From the NCBI GenBank assembly GCA_963744905.1, contig CAVUUV010000003.1:372001-436000 (forward strand): 64,000 nucleotides of DNA, read 5' to 3'. This document shows, one piece after another, positions 17,608 to 25,325 of the stretch. Made by a program: the position numbers and the translations under genes. Within the stretch, counting starts at the first letter, position 1. Each line of letters opens with the position of its first letter. The notes below the pieces were generated by a model that saw nothing but the letters and a program-made list of their open reading frames with translations, made no database searches and was not told the origin of the DNA. The DNA comes from DATFFO01 sp963744905. Its GTDB lineage: Bacteria > Actinomycetota > Acidimicrobiia > Spongiisociales > ZC4RG35.

Positions 17608-18999
17608 CTAAAGAACGGGGCCCCAGCCGGGGTCTAGCCTTCCCAGCACCTCGAACAGGCGCCACTCGCCGGGCACGCCCTTGAGGGTGGTGGACTCGCA
17701 CGGCTTGAACTCGATCCCTGACCCCACCACCAGATCCTTGACCGTGCCCGACACGAGCACGCCACCCCGCTCGGCCTGATCCATGACCCGGGAGGCGATG
17801 TGGACCCCGATCCCTCCGATCTCGCCGTCACGCATCTCCACCTCGCCGGTGTGGATCCCGGCCCTCATCTCGATGCCCAGGGGTCTCAGGTCGCCCCGGA
17901 TCGCAACCGCACAGGCCACCGCCCGGGCCGGGCCATCGAAGGTGGCCAGACAGCCGTCGCCGGTCATCTTCACTTCCCGGCCGCGGAAACGCCCCAACTG
18001 GACCCGGACGATCCGGTCGTGCTCGGCCAGGAGATCCAGCCAGCGCTGGTCCCCCAGGGACGCCGCCCGAGAGGTGGAACCAACTATGTCGGTGAACATC
18101 ACCGTGGACAGGACACGATCGGTGGGGCCCGCTTCGGCATGTCCGGTGAGGAATTCCTCCACTTCGTCCAGCATGGGCCCGAAATCGCCGGCGTGGAAGG
18201 GCAGGGTGTCGGCGCCTTCGACGATGCGTAGCCGTGCATCTTCGATATGGGCGGCCAGATACTCCGAGAAGGCGAGGCGATGAAAGCGGGCATCACGGCG
18301 CGCCACGACCAGGGTCGGTGCGTGGATCAGAGGAAGGGTGGGGCGCAGGTCGAGATCGGCGAACCAGTCGAACGTCCGCCACGCCAGACCGAGCGGCACC
18401 GACAGACGCTGATACCGGATCCACCAGTTCCGAAATCGAGGATCGTCGGCGACGCTGGGGGCGGTCAGTTCCAGCATGTCCCCCGTGGTTCCATGCTGGG
18501 CGACGTACAGACGCGACAGTTCGTCCGCCACGTCCTGAGGCATGCCGATCGGGTAATCGTCGGACCGCAGCAGGCGTGGGTAGGTGTTCGCCAAGACCAA
18601 TGCCTCGACCCGATCGGGATGCGTGGCTGCCAGCATCATCGTCTGGAGGCCGCCTTCGGTGTCCCCGTACAGGACGGCTCGCTCCGAGCCGGCCGCATCG
18701 AGCACCGCCCGGACGTCCTCCGTGGTGTCGTCCAGGGGCATCCACATCGTGTCGCCCGGAGTCGGATCGGACACGCCCGATCCCCGCATGTCGTAGATGA
18801 TGACCCGGCCCATCCCGGCCAGGCGATCCAGGAAGCGAACCGCCGAAGGCTCATCCCAGATTGCATCGATGTTGGTCAGGCCTCCGGTGACGAAAGCGAT
18901 GTCGCGCTCGCCCTCGCCGAACACTTGGTAGGCCAAATAGCCCAGCGGCGTCTCCACGAAACGGGTCTCGGGCCGCCCTCGTGCCGAGAAGAGCGTCAT
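17608..18999 (-). CDS. alpha/beta hydrolase-adenylate/guanylate cyclase fusion
   Basis: A 463-residue protein with an N-terminal alpha/beta-hydrolase-like domain (residues about 10-275) and a C-terminal class III nucleotide cyclase domain (about 290-460). The cyclase has both metal Asp motifs, VMFTDIVGSTSRAA and VKMTGDGCLATFDGP, plus AGIHTGEVE and GIGVHIASRVM. The hydrolase part has IYDMRGSGVSD, but its elbow reads YGDTEGG, with Thr where the nucleophile Ser normally sits, so it may be a ligand sensor rather than an enzyme. Such fusions are common in actinobacteria. It should make cAMP or cGMP in response to a hydrophobic signal. ATG 18999 gives MTLFSARG; upstream residues are low complexity. 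Confidence 0.9.
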   Translation of the reverse strand: MTLFSARGRPETRFVETPLGYLAYQVFGEGERDIAFVTGGLTNIDAIWDEPSAVRFLDRLAGMGRVIIYDMRGSGVSDPTPGDTMWMPLDDTTEDVRAVLDAAGSERAVLYGDTEGGLQTMMLAATHPDRVEALVLANTYPRLLRSDDYPIGMPQDVADELSRLYVAQHGTTGDMLELTAPSVADDPRFRNWWIRYQRLSVPLGLAWRTFDWFADLDLRPTLPLIHAPTLVVARRDARFHRLAFSEYLAAHIEDARLRIVEGADTLPFHAGDFGPMLDEVEEFLTGHAEAGPTDRVLSTVMFTDIVGSTSRAASLGDQRWLDLLAEHDRIVRVQLGRFRGREVKMTGDGCLATFDGPARAVACAVAIRGDLRPLGIEMRAGIHTGEVEMRDGEIGGIGVHIASRVMDQAERGGVLVSGTVKDLVVGSGIEFKPCESTTLKGVPGEWRLFEVLGRLDPGWGPVL

Positions 19000-19091
19000 A
19001 CCCGCACAGTAGCCCAGGCCCCACCACCCCTCCCACGCCACAGGGTCCTTAGCCCCTGGCCGTCGCGCCGGGGCCATCCCAGGATGGGGCC

Positions 19092-19511
19092 ATGAGCGCC
19101 AAGTCCGCCGATCTCTGGCACGCAGTCCTGATGAGGGTGGCGGCCCTCTTCACCATCGGGTACTGGACCGAATACTTCACCACCGGCAAGGTGCGCACCT
19201 CAGAGGAACCGGCCTACGTGGAGTTCGAGAATGCCTTCCCACTGGCCGACGGCTACATGGCGGTGTGCCTGCTGGCCTCGGCCCGCCTGCTGCGCCAGGA
19301 GCGCCCCGGGGCGGTTCCCACCGGGATCGCCGCCGGCAGCGCCATGGTCTACCTGGCGGGGATGGACATCCTCTACAACCTCCAGCACGGCAAGTACAAC
19401 AAGATGAGCTCCGAGATGGCCCTGGAGACCCTGATCAACGGGTTCTCCCTCGTCTTCGGCCCCTGGACCATGGTTCGGCTGTGGCGGGCCAGGAAGCGGC
19501 TGGGAGCATGA
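19092..19511 (+). CDS. multi-pass membrane protein of unknown function
   Basis: A 139-residue protein with about four hydrophobic segments: AVLMRVAALFTIGYWTEYF, ADGYMAVCLLASARLL, TGIAAGSAMVYLAGMDILY and INGFSLVFGPWTMVRLW, ending in a basic RARKRLGA. The motif NLQHGKYNKM between segments three and four may be a family signature, but I do not recognise it. An AGGA lies 7 bases before ATG 19092. Its stop overlaps the SDR start as ATGA, so it is the first gene of a tightly coupled four-gene operon with an SDR and a 2-oxoacid dehydrogenase E1 pair. The divergent cyclase starts 92 bases away. Confidence 0.7.
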   Translation: MSAKSADLWHAVLMRVAALFTIGYWTEYFTTGKVRTSEEPAYVEFENAFPLADGYMAVCLLASARLLRQERPGAVPTGIAAGSAMVYLAGMDILYNLQHGKYNKMSSEMALETLINGFSLVFGPWTMVRLWRARKRLGA

Positions 19512-20347
19512 GCAGCCGCGCCGATTCCACCTCCAAGGTCGTGCTCATCACCGGGGCGGCGTCGGGGATCGGCAAGGCCTGCGCGGAGCACCTGGCCCGG
19601 CGTGGATACCGGGTCTTCGGCGGTGACCGTGACCCGGCCACTTTCTCTGCCCCGGTCAATCCCCTGCTAATGGATGTCAACGACGACGACTCAGTGGCGG
19701 CGGCGGTCGGCGCGGTCACCAGTCAGGCCCATCGGATAGACGTCCTGGTGAACAATGCCGGCTTCGGAATCGCCGGGTCGATCGAGGACACCTCGATGGA
19801 TGAGGCCCGAGCTCAGCTCGACACGAACTTCTTCGGTGCGGTGCGGACGACGAAGGCCGTACTCCCTCATATGCGGGAGCAGGGTTCAGGCCTCATCGTC
19901 AACGTGACCTCGATCGGCGGCTTGATCGCCCTCCCCTTCCAGGGCGCCTACAGCGCCTCCAAGTTCGCCCTGGAGGGTCTGTCGGAGGCGTTGCGCATGG
20001 AGGTAGCCTCGCTGGGAGTGAAGGTGGCGGTCCTGGAGCCGGCGGACTGCCGGACCGGGTTCACCGCCGCCCGGCGCAAGGTGGAAGCGGCCGACCGCGG
20101 TGCGTACCGGGAGGCCTTCGCCACTTCGCTGGCCGTCATCGAATCCGACGAGATGGGAGGGGCCGACCCGAGGGTGGTGGCGCGCCGTCTGGCCAGGATC
20201 ATCGAAGCACCCTCGCCCCGCTTCCGCTACATGGCGGGTTCGCTCACCGAGCGCCTGGCGGTGCTCCTCAAGCGCCTCCTCCCCTACAGCCTGTTCGCCC
20301 CGATCATCGCCGGCCACTATAAGGTGGGGTCGCGGGTGGCCCGGTGA
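19508..20347 (+). CDS. SDR family oxidoreductase
   Basis: A 279-residue short-chain dehydrogenase. It has the cofactor motif TGAASGIGKACAEHLA near residue 15, DVNDDDS, VNNAGFGIAGS, the catalytic Ser in NVTSIGGLIALP and YSASKFALEGLSEALRME. The C-terminal tail (LTERLAVLLKRLLPYSLFAPIIAGHY) is longer than in the classical enzymes and partly hydrophobic, as in SDRs acting on lipid or steroid-like substrates. ATG 19508 overlaps the upstream stop, and its own stop overlaps the E1 alpha GTG start. This places it as the second gene of a coupled operon. A role in reducing or oxidising an acyl or hydroxyketone intermediate is inferred only. Confidence 0.87.
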   Translation: MSSRADSTSKVVLITGAASGIGKACAEHLARRGYRVFGGDRDPATFSAPVNPLLMDVNDDDSVAAAVGAVTSQAHRIDVLVNNAGFGIAGSIEDTSMDEARAQLDTNFFGAVRTTKAVLPHMREQGSGLIVNVTSIGGLIALPFQGAYSASKFALEGLSEALRMEVASLGVKVAVLEPADCRTGFTAARRKVEAADRGAYREAFATSLAVIESDEMGGADPRVVARRLARIIEAPSPRFRYMAGSLTERLAVLLKRLLPYSLFAPIIAGHYKVGSRVAR

Positions 20348-21351
20348 ACCTGGAGGAGCTCTACTTCCAGATGGTGCGAATGCGCCTCTTCGAGGAGGCG
20401 CTGGCGGACCTGTGGAGCCGGGGACGGATCTCGGGGGAGATGCACCCCGGCATCGGTGAGGAAGCAATCGCCGCCGGCATCACCTCCCATCTGCGGGACG
20501 GAGACGCTCTCGCCCTCGACTATCGCCCCACCCCGGTCCTGGCAGGCCGGGGGGTGGACCTGGAGTCGATGTTTTCCGAGATGCTGGGCTCCGAGCGAGG
20601 CCTGTGCCGCGGCCACGGCGGGCACATGCATCTCTTCTCCCGGGCTCACCTGGCCGTCTCCACCGGGATCGTCGGCTCTCCCGCCCCGCTGGCAACTGGT
20701 TTCGCCCTGGCCGGCCACCGCCTGCGACCCGGCAGCGTGGCCCTGGCCTTCTTCGGTGACGGTGCCGCCAACCAGGGCATGGTGCTGGAAAGCCTCAACC
20801 TGGCGGTGGTGTGGAAGCTGCCGGTGGTATTCGTATGCAAGGACAACGGCTGGGCGGTCACCACCCGCTCCAGGGACCTCACCGGAGGCCGCCTCACCCG
20901 CCGGGCCCGGGCCTTCGGGATGCCGGCCACCGCAATCGACGGCCGCGACGTCACGCGGGTGTGGAAGGTGGCCGGTCGGGCCGTCGACAGGGCCAGAAGC
21001 GGCGGCGGGCCCACCTTCCTTCTCCTGGCCTGTCGCCGTCCCCGGGGCCACTTCGCCGACGACCCGCTGGTGAGGGCGGTGCGGCACCCGGGGGAACTGT
21101 GGGGAATGCTCCCCGAGCTGGTCGGCAACGCCCTACACGCCGACGCTCCAATCGGCCAGAGGGTGCGCTCGCTCGGGCACTTGACTCGGACCTTGGCCCG
21201 GGTGGCCATCGACCAGTGGCTGGTGCGGTGGGATCCGCTTCCCCGGGCCCGGCGCCGTCTAGACGACGATGTAGCCGAGGCCCTCGACGACAAGGCGGCC
21301 GCCGAGGTGGGAACGGCACTTCAGTCCGCCCTGGCCGGGGTGACCCGATGA
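20344..21351 (+). CDS. 2-oxoacid dehydrogenase E1 component, alpha subunit
   Basis: A 335-residue E1 alpha subunit of the pyruvate/acetoin/branched-chain dehydrogenase type. The thiamine-diphosphate motif is AFFGDGAANQGMVLESLNLA with VVFVCKDNGWAVTT. Conserved blocks GEMHPGIGEEAIAAGI, RGHGGHMHLFS and GSPAPLATGFALAG match acetoin-type E1 alpha. It decarboxylates a 2-oxo acid or cleaves acetoin using thiamine diphosphate, working as a heterotetramer with the beta subunit. GTG 20344 overlaps the SDR stop. The family's downstream E2 and E3 genes are not present; the next gene after E1 beta is a rhodanese. Confidence 0.88.
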   Translation: MNLEELYFQMVRMRLFEEALADLWSRGRISGEMHPGIGEEAIAAGITSHLRDGDALALDYRPTPVLAGRGVDLESMFSEMLGSERGLCRGHGGHMHLFSRAHLAVSTGIVGSPAPLATGFALAGHRLRPGSVALAFFGDGAANQGMVLESLNLAVVWKLPVVFVCKDNGWAVTTRSRDLTGGRLTRRARAFGMPATAIDGRDVTRVWKVAGRAVDRARSGGGPTFLLLACRRPRGHFADDPLVRAVRHPGELWGMLPELVGNALHADAPIGQRVRSLGHLTRTLARVAIDQWLVRWDPLPRARRRLDDDVAEALDDKAAAEVGTALQSALAGVTR

Positions 21352-22370
21352 GTCCTACAACAGAAAGACGGGGCCTGAGCGAGGCCATCGACCACGCCCT
21401 CGGGCTGGCCATGGCGGCGGATCCCCGCATCGTGGTGATCGGTGAGGACGTGCCCCTGATGAGGGCCAATCTCTCGGCCCGCTTCGGGCCGGAGCGAGTG
21501 AAGGCGGCTCCGATTTCGGAGTCGGCCTTTCTCGGGGCCGGTGTTGGAGCGGCGCTGGGAGGCCTGCGACCGGTGGTGGAGATCATGTTCGTCGATTTCC
21601 TGGCGGTGGCTCTCCATGCCCTGACCAACGAGGCGGCCATGGTGGAGACCTTCTCGGGCGGGTCGTGGTCGGCGCCGCTCCTGGTGCGATCGGCGTGTGG
21701 GGGTGGCTATGGCGATGCCGGCCAGCACGAACAGGCCCTGTGGGGGATGCTGGGCTCGATCCCCGGGCTGGCCATCGCCGTGCCCTCCAACCCGGCCGAC
21801 GCGGCCGGTCTCACCCTGGGGGCCTTCCAGATCGACGGCCCCGCCATCCTGCTCGAGCACAAGCTCCTGTCCGAGTTCTGGCTTGACACGGTCGCCGGTC
21901 CAGATCGTCCAGGGGTGGACATCGACGTCCCTGCCGACGGCATGTGGGGCGAGGTGCCCGAGCCGCCCCAGCCCATCTCCTGGGGCTCGGCAACGCTGCG
22001 CCGGGACGGCAATGACCTGCTCATCGTGTCTCTGGGGGTGGGAGTCCACCGTTCCCTGGCCGCCGCCGGAATCCTGGCCGAGGAGGGAGTCGAGGCGGCG
22101 GTGCTCGACCTGCGCACGGTGGCGCCCCTGGACGCCGAGGCCGTGGTGCACCATGCGGCCGACAAGCGGGGCGTGCTGGTGGTGGACGAGGACTTCGGGC
22201 CGTTCGGTCTGTCCGGCGAGATCGCCGCCACCCTGGCCGAAGACGGCATCTACCTCCCCTTCGCCCGGGTCACCGCTACCGGCGTCATCCCCTACGCCCG
22301 CCACCTGGAGCACGAGGTCCTCCCCAACACCGACCGCGTGCTCACCGCGGCGCGAGGCCTCCTCGGCTAG
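21348..22370 (+). CDS. 2-oxoacid dehydrogenase E1 component, beta subunit
   Basis: A 340-residue E1 beta subunit. It has VIGEDVPLM, APISESAFLGAGVGAALGG, RPVVEIMFVDFLAVALHAL, GYGDAGQHEQALWGMLGSIP and the C-terminal transketolase-type domain with LIVSLGVGVHRSLAAAGIL, AVLDLRTVAPLD and VLVVDEDFGPFG. It partners E1 alpha in decarboxylation and reductive acylation. ATG 21348 overlaps the E1 alpha stop (ATGA), so subunit stoichiometry is probably set by translational coupling. It is followed by an intergenic repeat, which may end the transcript. No lipoyl acyltransferase is nearby. Confidence 0.88.
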   Translation: MSPTTERRGLSEAIDHALGLAMAADPRIVVIGEDVPLMRANLSARFGPERVKAAPISESAFLGAGVGAALGGLRPVVEIMFVDFLAVALHALTNEAAMVETFSGGSWSAPLLVRSACGGGYGDAGQHEQALWGMLGSIPGLAIAVPSNPADAAGLTLGAFQIDGPAILLEHKLLSEFWLDTVAGPDRPGVDIDVPADGMWGEVPEPPQPISWGSATLRRDGNDLLIVSLGVGVHRSLAAAGILAEEGVEAAVLDLRTVAPLDAEAVVHHAADKRGVLVVDEDFGPFGLSGEIAATLAEDGIYLPFARVTATGVIPYARHLEHEVLPNTDRVLTAARGLLG

Positions 22371-22474
22371 CCCGCAGCGGGGTCCCCTTCCCCCTCTCGC
22401 TCCGCTCGTGGGGGACAAAGAAGAAGTCCACCCCTTTGCTTTGTCCCCCGCCGAGAGGCGGGAGGTAGGGGGTG
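22371..22474. repeat. GC-rich double-hairpin intergenic repeat, copy B (inverted pair)
   Basis: Two half elements in opposite orientation after the E1 beta gene. The left half reads GCAGCGGGGTCCCCTTCCCCC, a stem and the tail GGGGGACAAAG. The right half, at 22434-22474, is the reverse complement: CTTTGTCCCCC, then a CCGCC/GGCGG stem and GGAGGTAGGGGG. The whole could fold into one long hairpin and act as a bidirectional terminator. Confidence 0.72.
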
Positions 22475-22532
22475 GGCCGTTTGACCCTCACCGCAGGCGG
22501 GAAAGACATCCACAGCGCCCGAAAGGACTGCG

Positions 22533-23219
22533 ATTCCCTCTGGCATCGACCTGGACGAAGTACGCCACCTGATCGCGCTGGAACGAGCCCAGCTGGTCGA
22601 GGTGCTGCCGGCCAGCAGCTACAACGCCCTCCATCTGCCCGGGGCGGTGAGCATCCCCCTCAAACAACTCGACTCCGAGACCAGCGCCATCCTCGACCGG
22701 GACCGGCCGGTCATCGCCTATTGCTACGACTATCAATGAGACATGAGCGCACGAGCCGCGTGGCGGCTCGAAGCCATCGGATTCGGCCGGGTCTACGACT
22801 ACCGGCCGGGCAAGAAGGACTGGCTGGCCAACGGCCTCCCCACCGAAGGCAACCGCTCCGACCAGAAGCGGATTGGTGACGTGGCCCGCTCCGACTTCCC
22901 CACCTGTCTGACCACCGACACCGTCGGCGAGGTGCGCCGACGGATCGGGTTGCCTCGTCAGTGCGTGGTGGTCAACGAGGCCAATATCGTGGAGGGTCGC
23001 ATCGGCCGCCCGGCGCTGACTGACGCCCGGGACGACGATCCAATCGAGGAGCTGATGGAGCTGGGACCGACCACGGTGCGTCCCGATGCGTCCATCGAAT
23101 CCGTCGCCCGCCGCCTGGTAGACAGTCACGCAGACTCCATCCTCGTCACCACCGATCTGGGTGAGCTGCTGGGGGTGCTCACCTCCGAGGACGCCGTGCC
23201 GCATCTGGGGGAGGCCTGA
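22533..23219 (+). CDS. rhodanese-CBS fusion with in-frame TGA, putative selenoprotein
   Basis: A reading frame continuous in sense across a TGA at 22737-22739. Before it: DLDEVRHLIALERAQLVEVLP, LHLPGAVSIPLKQLDSE and RPVIAYCYDYQ. After it: DMSARAAWRLEAIGFGRVYD and YRPGKKDWLANGLPTEG, a complete rhodanese domain; then about 110 residues of CBS type (VVVNEANIVEGRIG, SIESVARRLVDSHADSILVTT). As I recall, related rhodanese-CBS proteins carry Cys at the TGA position, so selenocysteine is plausible. The normal active Cys of YCYDYQ is kept. No ATG, GTG or TTG precedes the domain; ATT 22533 follows an AAGGA by 5 bases. The alternative is a nonsense mutation or sequence error. Confidence 0.7.
22752..22770 (+). 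promoter_or_regulatory. SECIS-like hairpin downstream of in-frame TGA
   Basis: CGAGCCGCGTGGCGGCTCG forms a perfect 8-bp stem with a GTG loop. It begins 12 bases after the TGA and the loop is 20 bases after it, in the range expected for bacterial SECIS elements, with G and U in the loop. The codons of the conserved Arg-Ala-Ala-Trp-Arg-Leu are themselves nearly self-complementary, so the stem could arise by chance. Confidence 0.45.
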
Positions 23220-23221
23220 CC

Positions 23222-24010
23222 ATGCCCGAGCTCCCCGACGTTCAGGTCTTCAAGGAGCTGGTCGACGCCACCTCCCTCCACCGAAGAGTGGAGAACCTCA
23301 TGCTTCGCCAAGAACTGGTGGAAGAGACCGACCCCCAGACGATCCGTGACCACTTGCGAGGGTCCCATTTGACCGAGACCCGGCGCCACGGCAAGCATCT
23401 CTTCGTCCACATCGACGACGACGGCTGGCTCCGTCTGCATTTCGGGATGATCGGTGACCTGGTTTCGTACTCGAAAGGAGACGAGCCCAAGTACACGCAG
23501 CTGAGAATCGACTTCGACGACGGCTCCCATCTCGCCTACTCGAGCAAGCGCAAGTTCGGCACAATCTCCTGGGTGGCCGACGTCGAGCAATTCATCGAGG
23601 ACCACGAGCTGGGGCCCGATGCCACCAACGACCTGGATCTGGACCGGTTCGGCCGGGTCCTGGCCCAGAGAAGGGGATCAATCAAGGGGACGTTGATGAA
23701 CCAGGAGGCGCTGGCCGGGCTGGGCAACGTGTACGTCGATGAGATCCTCTTCCAGGCCGGGATCCACCCCCGGTCCGACACGACCGCCCTGGACGATGAC
23801 CTGTCCCAGCAGTTGTTCGAGACCTTGCATGAGGTGGTGGACGAGGCGGTGGAGGGCCGGGCCGACCCGTCCGGCTTCCCCGACGACTGGCTCCTTCGCC
23901 ACCGCGACCCTGAGACCGCCTGTCCCCGGGACGGCCACCGGCTGAAGAAGATCGAGGTGTCGGGGCGGTCCACCTACCTGTGCCCCCACCATCAGAAGCG
24001 GATCGGCTGA
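23222..24010 (+). CDS. Fpg/Nei family DNA glycosylase
   Basis: A 262-residue base-excision repair glycosylase/AP lyase. The N-terminus is MPELPDVQVF, giving the catalytic Pro2 and Glu3. Other blocks are GKHLFVHIDDDGWLRLHFGM, a Lys in SSKRKFGTI and the helix-two-turn-helix segment GTLMNQEALAGLGNVYVDEI, ending with GRSTYLCPHHQ. The C-terminal zinc finger is unusual: of the usual four cysteines, the second pair positions are CPRD and CPHH, so Asp and His replace two Cys. It removes oxidised bases and nicks the strand. It lies 2 bases after the rhodanese-CBS gene and is probably co-transcribed with it. Confidence 0.9.
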   Translation: MPELPDVQVFKELVDATSLHRRVENLMLRQELVEETDPQTIRDHLRGSHLTETRRHGKHLFVHIDDDGWLRLHFGMIGDLVSYSKGDEPKYTQLRIDFDDGSHLAYSSKRKFGTISWVADVEQFIEDHELGPDATNDLDLDRFGRVLAQRRGSIKGTLMNQEALAGLGNVYVDEILFQAGIHPRSDTTALDDDLSQQLFETLHEVVDEAVEGRADPSGFPDDWLLRHRDPETACPRDGHRLKKIEVSGRSTYLCPHHQKRIG

Positions 24011-24073
24011 GGGGTTGGGTTTCGTCACCCCGGGGCCCGGGTAGGTCCTGATCCCGACCGATTGAGGAAAGAC

Positions 24074-24520
24074 ATGCAGATTGCCCTACTCAACACCGAC
24101 AACGGACTTCGCACCTACGCCGTGATCTTCGACAAGGGTGACGAGGCCCACAGCGGTCTCCAGAGGTTTGCCGAGGAAGAGCAGATCAGCGGCGCCTCCC
24201 TGACCGCGGTGGGAGCCTTCTCGTCGGCCACGCTGGGTTACTTCGACCGTGAGCGCATGGACTACGACGAAATCCCCGTCGACGAGCAGGTCGAGGTGCT
24301 GTCGATGGTGGGTGACATCGCCCTATCCGACGAGGAGCCCGAGGTCCATGCCCACCTGGTGGTGGGCAAGAAGGACGGCTCCACCATGGGCGGCCATCTC
24401 CGCTCGGCCCACGTTTGGCCCACCCTGGAGGTCATCGTCACCGAGACGCCTGCCTATCTCCGCAAGCGTCACGACCGCGAGACCGGCCTCACCCTGATCG
24501 ATCCTGAGCTGACCGGATAG
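24074..24520 (+). CDS. PPC domain (DUF296) protein
   Basis: A 148-residue protein of the PPC/DUF296 family, which forms trimers and in plants is linked to AT-hook proteins. The hallmark is VHAHLVVGKKDGSTMGGHL followed by VWPTLEVIVTETPAYL, with metal-type His residues. Before that come RTYAVIFDKGDEAHSGLQRF and SLTAVGAFSSATLGYFD. Bacterial members have no settled function. ATG 24074 is preferred over TTG 24062 because GAGGAAA lies 4 bases upstream. It follows the glycosylase by 63 bases and precedes the DUF4396 gene without a gap. Confidence 0.82.
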   Translation: MQIALLNTDNGLRTYAVIFDKGDEAHSGLQRFAEEEQISGASLTAVGAFSSATLGYFDRERMDYDEIPVDEQVEVLSMVGDIALSDEEPEVHAHLVVGKKDGSTMGGHLRSAHVWPTLEVIVTETPAYLRKRHDRETGLTLIDPELTG

Positions 24521-25183
24521 TTGACCTTTCTCGTGGCAATTCCGGCCTGGCTTTCCGGCCTGGCGGTCTTCTGGCTCCTCCTGTGCGGCCTGTGCGCCGT
24601 TGGGCTGGCCATCGACGTGCTGCGCCGGGGTGGTCTGAAGCCCTGGATCATGGGCCTGGTCTGGCCCCTCACCGCCCTCTATGCGGGCCCGATCGCCGTG
24701 GCCGCTTACCTGGCGAGGCGCTCCTCCGGCGACGAGCGGCCCCTGTGGCGCAGCGCTGCCCTGGGAGCCACCCATTGCGGCAGCGGCTGCACCCTGGGTG
24801 ACCTGGTGGCCGAGTGGTTCGTGTTCTTCGTGCCGATCACCCTGTTCGGTCATCACATCTTCGGCTCGTGGGTGATCGACTACATCGCCGCCTTCGGATT
24901 CGGCATCGCTTTCCAGTACTTCACCATCCGGCCGATGCGGGAAGGAACCCGCCGCAGCGCCTTGAAGGCGGCCGTCAAGGCGGACACGGCGTCGCTGACT
25001 GCCTGGCAGGTGGGGATGTACGGCTGGATGGCGATCGTCACCTTCGCCATCTTCGGTGAGGAGCTGTCCAAGACCTCCCCCACATTCTGGTTCATGATGC
25101 AGATCGCCATGCTGGCTGGCTTCCTCACCTCCTATCCCGTCAACATCTGGCTGATCCGCCAAGGCATCAAGGAAGCGATGTAG
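24521..25183 (+). CDS. DUF4396 membrane protein
   Basis: A 220-residue integral membrane protein with about five or six helices. It carries the family signature THCGSGCTLGDLVAEW near residue 85, a His/Cys-rich membrane-embedded motif typical of DUF4396 and possibly metal-binding. Flanking helices include WLSGLAVFWLLLCGLCAVGL, WVIDYIAAFGFGIAFQY and MQIAMLAGFLTSYPVNIWL. Family function is unknown; copper or other metal handling has been suggested by context elsewhere, which I cannot confirm here. The start is TTG 24521, immediately after the PPC stop, so the two are coupled. A hairpin at 25203 probably ends the transcript. Confidence 0.82.
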   Translation: MTFLVAIPAWLSGLAVFWLLLCGLCAVGLAIDVLRRGGLKPWIMGLVWPLTALYAGPIAVAAYLARRSSGDERPLWRSAALGATHCGSGCTLGDLVAEWFVFFVPITLFGHHIFGSWVIDYIAAFGFGIAFQYFTIRPMREGTRRSALKAAVKADTASLTAWQVGMYGWMAIVTFAIFGEELSKTSPTFWFMMQIAMLAGFLTSYPVNIWLIRQGIKEAM

Positions 25184-25202
25184 GGCCCGGCGTCCCTGTT
25201 CA

Positions 25203-25241
25203 GTGTGCGTCCAACAACCCTCAGGGTTGGCGTAGGCACAC
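25203..25241 (+). terminator. candidate hairpin terminator after DUF4396 gene
   Basis: An outer stem GTGTGC/GCACAC encloses an inner perfect stem AACCCT-C-AGGGTT. It starts 20 bases after the stop and is not followed by a T-run, so rho-independent function is uncertain. The inner AACCC/GGGTT resembles the core of the 71-bp repeats at 53380 and 57177. Confidence 0.5.
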
Positions 25242-25282
25242 CCAACAGCCCGCCGCCTCGCATGCGCCCTTCCAGGTCCCGT

Positions 25283-25308
25283 GCAACGCTGAGGGGGTGT
25301 GCGGCGTC
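25283..25308 (+). promoter_or_regulatory. candidate ECF-type autoregulatory promoter
   Basis: GCAACG at 25283-25288 and CGTC at 25305-25308 are separated by exactly 16 bases, matching the general ECF pattern of an AAC-type -35 and a CGTC-type -10. It lies 17 bases before the sigma-factor start, so the leader would be very short. Autoregulation by the downstream ECF factor is inferred. Confidence 0.5.
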
Positions 25309-25325
25309 TCACATGTTGATGGTCG

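Noticed and set aside
22371..22480. A small gene in the gap after E1 beta
   Set aside because: Short frames here run through the inverted GC-rich repeat and have no start with a ribosome-binding site.
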